The notes under the pieces were generated by a model. It was given only the letters and a program-made list of their open reading frames with translations. It made no database searches and was not told the DNA's origin. Made by a program: the position numbers and the translations under genes. Below are positions 1 through 11,699 of a DNA stretch of 64,000 nt, one piece after another. Origin of the DNA: Brachycybe producta (Eukaryota > Arthropoda > Diplopoda > Playtdesmida > Andrognathidae); NCBI GenBank assembly GCA_036925085.1, contig JAUPFP010000002.1, forward strand, positions 8,583,890-8,647,889, read 5' to 3'. Positions within the stretch are counted from its first letter, which is position 1, and each line of letters begins with the position of its first letter.

Positions 1-480
1 GAACAAGATAATAAATTTAAAGAAAAAAGCCCCTAACTTTAAGAAGAGAGAAAAAATAAGCGTCGAACTTCTTCTGACAAATAATTAAATTTCCAAAAAA
101 AAAAAATTCAAGTTTGAATGAATGTTCTACAAATTTAAGAGATTAATTGAAGAAAAAATGAGGTTGAAATGACATGGGTAGTAATAGGTATACTCAATTA
201 GTTACTTAACTACTCAGTTTATAGTTACTAAGCGAAACCTATAGGTTTATATACTGAAATTAAGATAATACAGTAGAATACAGGTTTTCATTTATTCGTT
301 GAACTAGACATCAATTTTAAGAACTAAAATGGAAATTCATGAAGAAAACTTGGCACTTGAACCACAACTTGACCTCTTTAAACAGGATTTCAATGTTAGA
401 TACAAGGAAGACAACAAAGATGTAGCCAAATAAAAATAGACAAAATTAACCCAGACTCCTCCAGCCAATTAATCTAAGGG

Positions 481-683
481 CCTTGGTACACAGACCCATT
501 TTTTTGGGTGGTCGATTTGGACTGCAAAATGAAATTGCAGGTGAATGGTATAGGGCTGTGATTGCAAGTTGTTGCAATTATTTTTTTATTATTGAAAGAT
601 TGGAAGTGATGCATGGGTTTTGACGACAACTGACTTTATTTTGCAGTCAAAATCGACCTCGAAAATGGTTCTGTGTGTTCCAA
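481..683. repeat. Short foldback repeat
   Basis: The left part (GGTACACAGACCC, then GTCGATTTGGACTGC) is mirrored in reverse complement on the right (GCAGTCAAAATCGAC, then GGTTCTGTGTGTTCC). This gives imperfect inverted arms of about 45 bp around a short centre. Related stretches occur near 9,760-9,960 and 34,520-34,690, so it is probably a small non-autonomous DNA element. No clear target-site duplication was seen. Confidence 0.55.
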
Positions 684-689
684 CCCTTG

Positions 690-1640
690 CCCAATCCTCT
701 CTATTGAGGTCCATTGAAAAGAAGTTTCTTATGTTGGAGCCATGATCAGAGGGTTGAAGTTGAAGCTCTAGTATTAAATTTTCTTCTAGAATTTGGGTAT
801 AAGAAATTAACTGACAGGTTTTTAAGTCAGAGACCTATAGGTCTCTTGCCCCTCGTGCCCCAAAAAGAAACAAAAGCCCTAACACCATCTTCAGATTCTC
901 CACTAATAATTTTCGCTTAGGGCCTCTAAATTTGTATAATATTTGGATGGAGCCCTTGATAACTTGTTTTTGTCATCATAATATAACCCTCATAAAAGGC
1001 TCATAACTCAAATTATCCTATCTGTATCATGCATTTCATTTTAATTCTTTCAAAAGCATAATATAATATATTTATTCCAGTCAAATTAGATTTTTTCCCC
1101 CCTTTTCGAGGCAAATATAAATAAACTGAAATATTGTTTGATTAATTCACATTGCATTTGTTAGTTATATGTGTTGTTTGTTTATTAATTTTTGTGATTG
1201 AAATGATTTGAAAATGTATTTAAAAAAAAGAATTCAAATGACTTAAATTTAAAGTAAGGGTTCCTTGCATTGTGTTATATATTTTGTTTGTGTTTTTTTT
1301 TTAAAAAAGACATATTTTCACTATAATAATATTTGTAGTTGTGTTTTCATGTTTGTATTATTAACTATTTTCTGTGAGTGTGAATATTGTTTATGGATAG
1401 TTTTTTTCTTCTGATTTTAATGTATAATTGAGTTTTGTGATTTTTTTCCCCCCTAGTCAATCTGGACATCATGAAATAGTATATTATTTTCTTCCATTAT
1501 AAAAGTGTATATTATATTATTGATTGTATGTCTGGTGGTCACTTTTTTGTGTTTATGTGTGTGTCTGTATTTACTGTGAACACATTTAATGTATAATAGC
1601 GAATTAAATGTTATAATGAAAGATTAATTTGAAATTTTCA
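690..1640. other. AT-rich non-coding stretch
   Basis: Very AT-rich sequence with many homopolymer runs. No splice-flanked coding segment, RNA gene or ordered repeat was recognised on either strand. Confidence 0.5.
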
Positions 1641-2010
1641 TTTAAGATGGTTTTAAAGTGTAAATGCGCCTCTCAAACTCCTGATTATTCTGTATTTCAG
1701 GAGCAACATTAAGATAAACTTGATTGTGTTTTAAAAAATAGAAGGGTAGATCAATCAGTTAAGATTATTTCCATGCTGTTGCTATCTTTTTAAATAAGCT
1801 TTTCATATGAGTTTGAAAATGTCTCAACTTTAAAAGAGACGATGCTTTATAGACGATATTTTTAAAATTTTTGCCTATAAAAAGTTTATTTTTGATGGAT
1901 GTCAATATGAAATTATCCCTTCTAGTTTCTAAAACACTTTCTAGGTTTATTTGCATTTTGCTCATGAAAGGCAGGCAGAACAAGATTTCGAAAATCAGCT
2001 GGTAAAGCAT
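1640..2010. repeat. Foldback repeat family R1, copy 1
   Basis: This is a copy of the commonest interspersed repeat here. Its plan is: a segment ending in a phrase like GATTATTCTGT, then TAGAAGGGTAG, then a core around GATATCTTT, then the same blocks in reverse complement (CCCTTCTAGTTTCTAAAACAC, then a piece resembling GAAAGGCAG). It is therefore palindromic overall. Other copies lie near 2.9, 10.0, 12.8, 14.4, 16.9, 34.4, 41.0, 48.8, 51.4, 53.7 and 56.4 kb. Confidence 0.6.
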
Positions 2011-2959
2011 CTTAATAGGGGAATTATAAGTTGATGGTATCTGGTCACAGTGGCATTTGTTCAGCGCGCACTTCGAACTTCGCGCAACTTCCTGTTTGTA
2101 GATACATCCGGTTTTTAATTTTTTGAAGAATTTGCTGTTTCAATATTTTCTCTTTTTGTGGTTGATTTTCGGCAGTTTTTTTTTTTTTGCTTATTTTTTG
2201 TGATTTTAAGTCGGTTTCTTTTGATACGTGTTAATTGTTGTTAGTGGTTTTCTGATTGTAGATAACGAAAAAAAGACGATATTTTCAAGTGAAACTTCAT
2301 GCAAACATCTGGATTCCCGGCATCGAACTGCAAAAGTGAGAATTTTATGTTATTTTAATGTGTCATTATTCATTCTTAAATACAGAGTCTATAAAATAAG
2401 CTGAATCTGTATCGCTTATGCGATTGTTATTACGGTGTATTTGATGTTTTTAGCGGTAAAATGTGATAAAAAAAAAAGATTGGGAGAGTTCAGAATTATA
2501 GGAGTCGCAGAGTTTGACAGATTATAGGATTCGAAATCCGATTGCTCCGAGCGCGCACTGAGTATAAAACTACCTTCGTTCAAAAAACACTATTAGCTCT
2601 TAGATTAGTTTGGAACGTTTTGTTTCTTCGTTTCCGTTTACTTTTATACTTCCGTTTGCTCATCAGCTGTTTTAAATCGGACAGTTGCATTTTCTATCAG
2701 AACAAAATGAATCAATTGCAATAATATTTTCGCTTCAAATGCAATAAAAGAGGTGTTTGCTTTTCTGTTTGGTTGTTATTGCTCCGAAATTCGAATGTTT
2801 CGCAGCTGTTTTTCATTCTAAAAAATGGTTCATGAACAGCTGATCTTCGAAATTTTGATTTTTCTTATTTTTCAGAAGAGACTAGAAACTAGAAGGGTAG
2901 TTCAATCACATGCATAAGAGTATTTTCGTGCTGATCTTACAAAATAAACTTTTTGAAGG

Positions 2960-4400
2960 CAGAAACGGGTGCTATTTTGATGAACGGATCGTAACATTAA
3001 GAGGGTTACAGAAGCGTCACGGACGTTTTCTTTTGACAGACGACATTGATTGCAGTGTCTGACATCAGAGGCGCCACTTGTATTGAATTAGCATAGACAT
3101 AATGCTAATTTAAATTTCAAACATACAGTTAGGTTTGGTAGCCATTATCTGGAGACATATAAATTTTTAAAATGTGATTAAAACTGTAATAAATATTAGA
3201 TTGTTTAATGGAACAGATTAATGATTTTTCAGACTTTAAATCTCCCTTTAAATATTTTTAATTAAGTATTTAAAAAGGTGTTTTTTTTTCCCTATGCAAA
3301 ATCTCATAGAAGAAAAAAAGCTACATATTTGGTATCCATTATCTTATTTTTGCAAAGGAGATAATAGTAAAATAAAAAAATGTGGTGGTAGATTTATTTG
3401 TTTTCTATAAGAACAATCAAATTTTATTACCTAATTGCTTACGTTTATTTTTATATTGAAGTAAAACTCAATCAATAAGAATCTGATTCAGTCAAGGCCT
3501 GGTTAGAGAGTACGTATTTGAATTTCGTTTGAATCGAAATGAGCGCGCATGCGCAGAAGCGGTTTAACGCCGTTTGAGAAAGTTGAAAACGACGCCATTT
3601 TTCCACCGCTTCGATCGAAAACGACGTCGTTTTAAAAAGAATAACCAACCCTACATAGAAGATTTCCGATTAAGGTAAGAATTTTAAGTGCAAAGAACAA
3701 TAAAATATAAAAAAATCTACCTTTAGTAGCGATTTTTCAGTCAAAAATTGCCACACAAATCGCCGTATATAAGGTGAATGATTTCGTTTACGTTTTTGTT
3801 TTATAGTGTCTTCCCTAACTAAAATTGTTATTTTATTACGAAATTTCGCTAAATCTTTTATTTTTATATTTATTTTTTTCAAAATTTAAAAAAATTTGCT
3901 AGAAAAAAGCAAATAAAATACGTTGGTGACTTAAATCACGCTAACGGACATCCAAGATGGCGGAAAAAATTTGTCCGTTGTAGCCTCTAATACATAGCAA
4001 AAAAATTACCATATGTCCTATATACATAATAACCAACGATGCGAGCACCATCTATGAATATGTTTAGGAATTAATCTACTTTGTAACCCTCTTAATAGGA
4101 ACAGTTTGAAGGTTAGATTTAGTTAAAATTTACCATTTTGCGACGGGCTTGGGGGCGCATTCTCCCAGTTTTAAAGAATTATTAAATCAAGCTTGTCCAT
4201 GTCTCCGACCGTTCCTCCCCTTGATGAAATTAATGAACAGTCGGAACAATGGACTAATTTGATGAAATAATCTTTAAAATCTTGGGGGGGGGGATGAGAC
4301 TGGCCCCCCCCCTAGACCCCCTTGCAACAAGCTTAATTTAACTAAACTTAATCTTCCGCCTGTTTCTACAATTTTTTCCTAGTGTTCCTACCGTTCTTCC
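2960..4400. mobile_element. Old CAGTGGCG-type MITE relic, split by a younger insertion
   Basis: The flanks (GCTATTTTGATGAACGG on the left; GAAGGTTAGATTTAG and an inner hairpin with GTCGGAACAATGGAC on the right) match internal parts of the hAT-type MITEs at 30.5 and 42.6 kb. Both terminal repeats are missing or too decayed to see. The copy is interrupted by the element at 3,001-4,091. Confidence 0.6.
3001..4091. mobile_element. TTAA-flanked MITE (piggyBac-like target site)
   Basis: The sequence is bounded by TTAA on both sides (2,997-3,000 and 4,092-4,095). It begins GAGGGTTACA and ends with the reverse complement TGTAACCCTC. TTAA duplication is the hallmark of piggyBac-superfamily insertion. 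The 1,091-bp body has no credible transposase, so it would be non-autonomous. It sits inside an older repeat whose two halves join up if it is removed. The superfamily is inferred from the target site only. Confidence 0.65.
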
Positions 4401-4978
4401 GCCGTCCATAAAATATTATCATCTGCTAAGTGTTCTCTGCTTAAGGTGGCTGAATGGATATTTACTGTATTTTGTTTTTATGCCTCAGGATGGCGCCACT
4501 GCCGTGACTAATGCTATTCTCCATGGACGTTTTTGTAAAATTTGGACGAAAAAATGTCAAGTGAAGAAATTCGAATTGTTTTCAAAACTAGAATGTGTAG
4601 AAGATTATTTTAAGTTTTTTTCATGGCGTTGGGTTAGTTTTGGGTGAGTTTAGTGGGGTGGCATTGGTGAGAGTGGAGATCGGGTTTTGTGCCTACATTT
4701 AGGCTACCTGTACTCATTATTTCTGTCCGTTTATTCTATACGCTCTATGGTTTTATTCAAGATAAAGATGAAATTTATCTTTATTCTATAATTTTCTATT
4801 ATTAAAATAGCTTTTATACAGTAGTTACCCACCACACAAATAGATGGCGATATAATCTCGGCATCAATATCAACTTTTCCGGATTCTTTTTATAAGCAGA
4901 GTTATAATTTTAGTTAAACAGCCTCCTATTATATAACTAGTGGGGTAACACGTCATAAATGACGGGAGCAAAATTGAC

Positions 4979-5119
4979 AGGCAATTGTGCCCAGCATTAG
5001 AATTTCTTTTCCTCCGCCCTTTTATGACGTCAGACCAAGTAACAAACTAATTAGAAATTGATGACGTTCATAAAAGGGCGGATCAAAAGAAATTCTAATG
5101 CTGGGCACAGTTGCCTGTG
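4979..5119. repeat. Foldback element with 55-bp arms
   Basis: The left arm (from CAGGCAATTGTGCCCAGC to CCTTTTATGACGTCA) is matched in reverse complement by the right arm (TGACGTTCATAAAAGGGCGG to GCTGGGCACAGTTGCCTG), around a 28-bp spacer. A few mismatches separate the arms. No transposase is present, so it is a MITE-like hairpin. Confidence 0.75.
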
Positions 5120-5194
5120 ATAAATTCTAGTTTAATTTTGCTACTATTTATCCCCTCCCCTTTTTTATATTTGAAAGAGAAAATGAGTTTTTTA

Positions 5195-5460
5195 TTTTCT
5201 CTGGTGGCGCATGCGCGTCGTTTGTTCCTTTTTTACTCCTTTCATTTCGATTTCAGTCACCCCTTTTTTCCCCCTACACGTTTCTCTCTCTCTCCCCCCC
5301 CTCTACACTTTCCAACCTTTCCCCCCCCCCTCCAATTTAATATCATGGGGTTCTTGGATGGGGAGAACGCAACATTATGTTGACCTTGAGAAGAAAAAAA
5401 AAGCAGTTCATTTATTTAAATTTATATAAATTATATAAATTCCGACGTGCTTCAAGGTTT
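5195..5460 (+). repeat. Interspersed pyrimidine-rich repeat, copy 1
   Basis: Starts near GCGCATGCGC, runs through C/T-rich blocks containing CTACACTTTCCAACC, and ends after TTGACCTTGAGAA and a poly-A/AT tail. A reverse-oriented, partly multiplied copy lies at 27,655-27,960 and a partial forward copy at 29,970-30,060. Short open frames across it are artefacts of its base composition. Confidence 0.6.
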
Positions 5461-6500
5461 GTACAGCGTTAAACACAAACACACACGCCTGGCTTAATAT
5501 ATACTGCATATAATAATAATTATAATTATTATGAAGCCCCGTTATACACATACAATTTTCAATTGCATATTTGTGTAAAATTAATTGATGAATCTATCCG
5601 TCAATGATTTGGTTAACAAAAATTATATAAAATATAAATAGGCCCTATATAATAAAAATAAATAAAAATAAAAAAAATACAAAATAAAATATATGAATAT
5701 AAATAAATATAAAATAAAATGATAACACATGTGAAAGTGGGTCAGGATAAAAAGATAAATGACTGAACATTAGGGGTAACTCTAAAACTCGACACAGAAT
5801 GCATATAGAATTGGATGAACACTATATTATTATGGATGCAGTTCAATAAAAAATATGTTCAAAGTTCCTAAAATGATGAACTTTTGATTGGAAAAGACGT
5901 CACTTTGTTTTCGGAAAAGTTTCCCCCCCCCCTCTTATTATTTATACAAAGTATTTGGTGTGAACCAGGCCTTTAGGTTACACTCGAACAGCTTGTTTGT
6001 CCTTTTAAACTTTTATTATTATTATTATTATTATTATGGTGACGTCTAACAAATTCTGTCAAGTTTTTTTTTTACCTTTGAAAAAAAAAAACGTAATGAA
6101 AATTATTTATTTAGTTTTGTGCCTTTGGCCTACATTCAACACGTTATGAATACAAATAACTACTTCACTACCTCATCATCATCATATTCGTACGTGATCC
6201 ATTCAATTTAGCCGCAAAACACACACATAAATACATAAAATAAGACCATACTACATTTGCACAGTAGGCTTTACAGACACACACACATTGCAATTGTACT
6301 GACAGAAATTCACCTGTTTTGAAAAGAAAAGAGAGAGAGAGAGAGAGAGAAAAAACAGGAAAGACAACATTTTATTCGCCATTGGTGTTTTTCGAGAGGC
6401 TTTTTTTTGTGTGGTTGTTGTGGGCCTCCTTTTTTTTTTTGTTCTTCGCAAGAGATAATTTTTATTTTCTAAAAGACTCTTTTTGTAGAAAGAAGTCAAG
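5460..6500. other. Non-coding upstream region of the first SDR gene
   Basis: AT-rich sequence with simple repeats: A/T runs near 5,650-5,720, ATT units near 6,018-6,036 and a GA tract near 6,326-6,350, about 160 bp before the first dehydrogenase start. The GA tract might be promoter-associated. No coding exon was recognised. Confidence 0.4.
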
Positions 6501-6511
6501 TGAAATTCATC

Positions 6512-7372
6512 ATGGCGCGCAAATTTTTTCCTGTATTAGTTTTAGCTCTTGTGTTTGCTTTCTTCTACGTTCCGGATTCTTTTGATCCGAAATTAATGAG
6601 TGGAAAACGCGTCCTAATAACAAGTGTCGATTCAGATTTAGGAGAAGAACTTTCGTATCAGTATTGCAAGTTGGGTGTCGCTGTCGTTCTCAGTGGACTC
6701 TCGGAAGAATCTCTTAAGAGGATTTCTCTCAAGTGTACTGAACTCGGTGCCAAAAAGGTTGCTTATGTTGTAGCCGACTTGAAACATTCGGAAGAACGAA
6801 TCAAAGTGGTCAGTAATGTCGAGAAACATCTCGGTGGTTTGGATCATCTCGTTATGAATCATGCTTCTGCAAATTCCGGTCTCTGGATCGGTTCTGCGGC
6901 TAATATGAGCACGTTGGTTCGTGAACAGGAAATTAACTTTGTTTCGTATGTGGAAATCGCTTCGAAACTACTCGATATGTTGACTGTTAGTAAAGGAAAT
7001 ATCGGTATTGTTTCACCGATGGAAGCGAAAATCGGTAGTCCATCTCTTGCATCGTTTTCTGCTCAGAGGTTTGCTGTTTACGGATTCTTTTCTGCTCTTC
7101 GACAGGAATTGTTTGTTAGAGATTTGGACGTTTCGATCACGTTATGTGTCGTCGGATCTTTCGAGCATCACAACGTAATCGCCAAATGGATCGGACAGTT
7201 CTTTGTGTTTGCTTTACCGACGACGTCTACTGTCGAAGAAGCGGCAAACACCGTCTTAACGGGAATCACCGTCAGATCCTACGAAGTTCATTTTCCGAGC
7301 TTTTCTTCTTTTTTACTTAAAATTCATAAAGTTATACCTCAATATACCGAATGGTTTTTAACTTCAAGATAA
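6512..7372 (+). CDS. 11-beta-HSD1-like SDR, catalytic triad lost (predicted pseudoenzyme)
   Basis: Single-exon gene of 286 residues starting at the ATG that aligns with its paralogues (MARKF). Residues 5-20 are a hydrophobic anchor, as in ER-bound HSD11B1, followed by the family's SGKRVLIT strand. What is odd is the active site. The cofactor loop, TGxSSGIG in the paralogues, reads TSVDSDLG. The positions of catalytic Ser, Tyr and Lys are Pro169, Phe182 and Arg186. The structural Asn (about 142) remains. The frame is open over its whole length, so the protein seems to be maintained although dehydrogenase chemistry is unlikely. A young pseudogene is the alternative. AATAAA lies about 40 bp after the stop. 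Confidence 0.85.
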   Translation: MARKFFPVLVLALVFAFFYVPDSFDPKLMSGKRVLITSVDSDLGEELSYQYCKLGVAVVLSGLSEESLKRISLKCTELGAKKVAYVVADLKHSEERIKVVSNVEKHLGGLDHLVMNHASANSGLWIGSAANMSTLVREQEINFVSYVEIASKLLDMLTVSKGNIGIVSPMEAKIGSPSLASFSAQRFAVYGFFSALRQELFVRDLDVSITLCVVGSFEHHNVIAKWIGQFFVFALPTTSTVEEAANTVLTGITVRSYEVHFPSFSSFLLKIHKVIPQYTEWFLTSR

Positions 7373-8590
7373 AGAATTAAGTTTAAAAAAAGAAAGATTT
7401 CTGGTTTTGTTTAAAATAAAAAATGGGAAATTAATTCATCATTGAACTATTAACCTTTTTTTTGGTCTCTTTTTTTTTTCTTTCTGCTTTTCTGGTTGAT
7501 TTCTGCTCTAATCTGTATTTCAGATACTTTGTTAACTTTTTAATTGCATGTATGTGGTTTTTCTTTTGCTCTGGTCAAGTATAAGCGGACAACTCTACAT
7601 ATGGCTTAATGCATACGTGCATTAGTGACGTCAAATTAGCTCATCACGTTGCTGCTTTTTTTTCTCTCTATTGTTTTGCTTTCAATTTTGTCCGTACGTA
7701 ATTGGGCCTAAGAGCATTAAAAGGTTACCCCGCACATTATTTCAGTGCAGAACAGAATTAAACTCGTCGAATCAGAACACATACTGAACATATACAAATA
7801 TGGTATCTCCTCGCTAGGTCGGAACTATGGGCGCCCTCACACAAGGGCAAGGAGGGCGCTTGGCTCCCCCCTCCCTTTTCAAGGCCGCTGTGGAGAGAGC
7901 CACTGGTCAAAAGTATATACAATGTATATAAGAAATTCCTAAACTAGACCTATAGGCATGCGAAAGGACTCGGAACGCTTTTGAATTTGTCAAGATATCT
8001 CTTGGCTATCAGTCTGCTTTGATTCTGTTCCGTTCTGACATAATTTGTCTATACGTGGTTTCATTTAATTTGTCGTCTTTTCGTTTCCGTTTGTATCGGC
8101 GAGTTTTTTCTTCCCATCAATCAGTATTGGCTCTTTCGAGCTATATGTTGACCGACTCTTATTTTATGGTCTGGTTATCTCAATGTGTCTTTAGGTGCTG
8201 GAAACATTACAAAAAAAAATGAAGTGACGTCAAAATAAAAACTTCGAAAGGCAATGAATTATGAATTGAATTAATTTCGAAATGGCCTTGTTCATTATCT
8301 GCCACAACTATAATGTAATGTTTCATGTATCGACGCATCGACATAACCAGAGCATTACAGCGTTCATTACGTTGTCTGCTTGCGTCAGTGCTTCAAAATT
8401 ACGAAGTGTGCCTGCCATTGATTTTATATGAATATATAGAGACGGGAAATGTTGAGATATCATTATCAAGCGATATTGTAGACGGCACGTTGATAATTTT
8501 AAACGCTTTGATTATTAATTATTTAAGGCTATAGAAATAAAACGACCGATCGTTGGTATACAGTGTATAGCTTAGTTCATAGCACGGGTT
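7373..8590. other. Intergenic, nothing recognised
   Basis: Contains the 3' end of the first dehydrogenase gene and then mixed-composition sequence. No exon, RNA gene or ordered repeat could be supported. Confidence 0.4.
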
Positions 8591-8962
8591 AGGCCGGTTC
8601 CACATGAAGCTGACAAAAGTGCAACATGATTTCGAGACTTTGAAAACAAAACAAAACTGAAACAAGTGTCAGCAATACTCAAGTTTCTGTAGTTGTCCAC
8701 ATGGATGTGCACAATAGTCTTTAGTGTTGCTTTTTGAAAGTGTTTTACTGTTGTTGTTTTAATGCGAACAGTCCAAACTGCAACAGTGTTGCATAGTACC
8801 GAGACAAAACAAAAACATGGTTGCCGGGGACATGGAATTGTTTATGAAATTGCAGACAAAATAAAATAATTAAGTCGCAGAAATGTTCTAGAATTGTCGC
8901 CAATTTGTCTCGAAACACTTGGAAAGTTTCTGTTTTTGTGAGCTTGATGTGGATCCGGCCTT
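8591..8962. mobile_element. Non-autonomous DNA element, AGGCCGG termini
   Basis: Ends are inverted: the left end is AGGCCGGTTCCACATGAAGC and the right end, read in reverse complement, is AAGGCCGGATCCACATCAAG. The interior contains GTGCAACATG and a run of AAACAAAA blocks. A second, more decayed copy with the same interior lies at 44,728-45,188. No coding capacity. Confidence 0.65.
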
Positions 8963-9360
8963 AGAATTATCTCATCCTTCAACTTAGAAGATGAATGCGG
9001 TTCCATTGATAGATTTTGTCATGTTAATGCGAGGCCGAGCTAGGCTACCAGCTATCACGCGTATTTCAAGCCTAAGGCTGTTTACTAATAAAAGTATGCT
9101 TGGCCTTCTTTTTTTTTGTTGCACTCAGTTGAGTTTCGTTGACGTTGTTTTTGAACGTCAACCACAGTAACAATAGCTGTTGGCGTTTATAAAACCAGTT
9201 TTATAATTGAGGCTGGTTTTTATTTGCTATCAGTTTCCTGACTAGAAAATTAATAAAATGAAATATCATCGTACTGTGTATGACTCTGAATTAATTGTGA
9301 TGGCTAACGGCGGCTGGCTCCACATGACTGTTTGCTCTATAGAATATTTATTAGTCTTAG

Positions 9361-9758
9361 GCCGCGGACACACACTGAATAAGACAAAACGATCTGAGGC
9401 GGTTTGAATCAGGCAGAAAGAAAAATATAGCATTTGGGCAAGTGCAGGTAAGCACGTCCCGTCTGACTGAGACGTACCAAGCGTGTCTGAACGGCAATCC
9501 GGACTACTTTGCCTGTCTCAGACATGAGGAGCCATTTATATAATAATGTGCTTCGAGAACTTCTTCATCCGATGAAGGCATTTTGAAACCGAGCATGCGT
9601 ATACGATTGGCCTCAAAAAAGTTGTGTGTTATGAAAGTTCTATAAGAATGTTTCGTTTTGTCTGATTTAGTGTTGTAGTCTGAACAGACATGCTTCAGGC
9701 ATTTTGTCTGAAACGCGTCAGTCATTATGTCTTATTTAGTGTGTGTTCTGGCTTTAGG
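9361..9758. repeat. Foldback element with ACACACTGAATAAGAC arms
   Basis: The left arm GGACACACACTGAATAAGAC is mirrored by GTCTTATTTAGTGTGTGTTC at the right. The ends GGCC and GGC are also inverted. MITE-like, with no transposase. Confidence 0.6.
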
Positions 9759-9989
9759 GTTGGAATGCACAGACTACTTTTGGAAGACCTTTGGATGAAT
9801 GCAAAATAAAGGTGAAGGTTGTTTTTTTGGGCTGTGTTTTCAATGTGGTCGCTATGTATTTTCTATGGAAAGTCGTGGTCGGTTTTGACGACAACCAGAC
9901 TTCATTTTGCAGTTGGTTACTGTTCCGTAGCCGTTTTTGTAAAATTTTGACGCAAAACTGTCATGTGAATGTTTTTTTTTTAGTAAGAG

Positions 9990-10260
9990 CATTATGAAAA
10001 AAAAAAAAAAATGAAATTGTTTTCAAAACTAGAATGGTAAAACATCTTGCTAAAAGTTTTTTCATGACATTATCTTAAAAAATAAACCATTTTATAATTC
10101 ATTTTGAAAATGGCCCGTTTTGACATTTCATGAAAAACTATTTTCGCCTTTTTCAAACTTTGTCATAAAAAGTTTATTTTTAAAGATATCATCATCATGA
10201 AAAAACTTTTAGCATTATTACGAACTATTCTAGTTTCGAAAACATTTTGAATTTCTTTCG
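9990..10260. repeat. Foldback repeat family R1, diverged copy
   Basis: Contains the family blocks TTTTCAAAACTAGAATGG and the reverse-complement AGTTTCGAAAACATTTTG around a core with AAAGTTTATTTTTAAAGATATC. This variant is shared with the copy at 16.9 kb. Confidence 0.5.
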
Positions 10261-10564
10261 TAATCTTTCTCCTGAAAAATGTTCGCATGAAAAATATAAA
10301 TATAAACGTCCTGCTGTAGAGCTTGATGGGGGCATTTAACATTACGTTTTTTATGAATCGAATCTTGCGATTTGACGCTTGTGTTGTTTTTGCAGCAGTA
10401 AACCTTGTTTTTGCCTTGTTTGCAGTCAAGGTCTCCTAACACAATTACATAATTGTATAAAATTGTGATTGCATCATGGGATTCTGTCTTCCTGAACAAA
10501 TTTTCTTTTCGAAGTATTCCACATTTGAGAATTAATCGCAGGTTGGAAGAGGTAACATTTAATA

Positions 10565-11440
10565 ATGACTCGTTTGATTGTTGTAGCTGTTACGATAGCA
10601 ATTGCTGCTATTGGTTTGGTGCTGTACAGCGAGTGGGACACTTTCGATCCGGAATCAATTCGTTGTAAACGGGTCCTCGTAACTGGTGCCTCTTCTGGTA
10701 TTGGTGAGGAACTTGCATATCAGTATTCGAAGTTAGGTGCCTCAGTGGTCATCACGGCTCGTCGTGCCGATCTGCTTCAAAAGGTGGCATCGAAATGCAA
10801 ACAACTAGGAGCTAAAAAGGTGGAATACGTGGTGGCGGACATGGCGAAACCGGAAGATCGGCTGAAGGTTGTCAGCGACACTGAAAAACATCTCGGGGGA
10901 CTGGACCAGCTTATTCTGAATCATGCGTTAATCGTAATTGGAGGTTCGTGGCTCGGAACTCCTCAGAATTTTACTCTTCTTGATACCCAGTTGCAAGTGA
11001 ATTTCGTTTCGTATGTCGACATTGCGTCTCAGTGTATGAAAATGTTGTCTGTCACCAATGGTAATATTGGTGTCGTTTCTTCGATTTCGGGAAGTATTCC
11101 TTTGGCAGGTTTTCTTTCGTATTCAGCAGATAAATTTGCTCTTCAAGCTTTTTTCGGCGGTTTACGACACGAACTTAGAATACGACATGTGGACGTATCG
11201 GTGACAATTTGTGTGTTGGGGCACATTGACACTGAAATAGCAAGAGATATTGAGAAAAATATTCCTGGTTCGTTGCCACCTGCTGCTGCAGTCGATGACA
11301 CTGCCATGGCTATCATAAATGGGGTCACCGGAAGACATCGAGAAATTTATGTACCAAATTTGAGCCGTTTTCTTGTTTATATTCATAAGTTCTTTCCGGA
11401 TTTCATCGAAACTTATTTTGCATCTTCATTGTTGGGATAA
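10565..11440 (+). CDS. 11-beta-hydroxysteroid dehydrogenase 1-like SDR, canonical active site
   Basis: Single-exon, 291 residues, the length of human HSD11B1 (292). Residues 4-20 are an N-terminal membrane anchor. The cofactor loop TGASSGIG is at 40-47, and TARR after the second strand suggests NADP(H). The catalytic set is complete: Asn146, Ser173, Tyr186 and Lys190 (YSADK). The C-terminal half keeps CVLGHIDTE, as in the human enzyme. By family it should be an ER-membrane NADPH-dependent carbonyl reductase or hydroxysteroid dehydrogenase; the substrate is unknown. Residues 40-122 are nearly identical to the genes at 13.4 and 15.9 kb while both ends differ. A TATAAAA lies near 10,453. Confidence 0.93.
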   Translation: MTRLIVVAVTIAIAAIGLVLYSEWDTFDPESIRCKRVLVTGASSGIGEELAYQYSKLGASVVITARRADLLQKVASKCKQLGAKKVEYVVADMAKPEDRLKVVSDTEKHLGGLDQLILNHALIVIGGSWLGTPQNFTLLDTQLQVNFVSYVDIASQCMKMLSVTNGNIGVVSSISGSIPLAGFLSYSADKFALQAFFGGLRHELRIRHVDVSVTICVLGHIDTEIARDIEKNIPGSLPPAAAVDDTAMAIINGVTGRHREIYVPNLSRFLVYIHKFFPDFIETYFASSLLG

Positions 11441-11477
11441 GAAATAACAAATTTAGATTCTGAGCTTAATCAGATTA

Positions 11478-11699
11478 CAGTATAGAGCGTCGATTTTCGG
11501 AACTAATGTCGGTCGTGTGCATAGTTCTGATAATCGGAAGTTCATATAATCGAACTCACAATACAAAATGTGGAGAAAATTAAGAAAAAAACCGTTTGTG
11601 AAGAAATTTCTTTATTTCCATAAGTAGTATTTCCACAAGAATAAGTATAAAACAAATTGGTTCCGATAATCGACGATTCTGATAATCGATGCTCTACTG
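11478..11699. mobile_element. Tc/mariner-pogo-type MITE
   Basis: 222-bp element with inverted ends: CAGTATAGAGCGTCGATTTT at the left and, in reverse complement, CAGTAGAGCATCGATTATC at the right. TA lies outside each end, as expected for Tc1/mariner or pogo insertion. No transposase. Related GATAATCG or AATCCGAG pieces near 44.1 and 47.25 kb may be relics of the same group. Confidence 0.7.
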
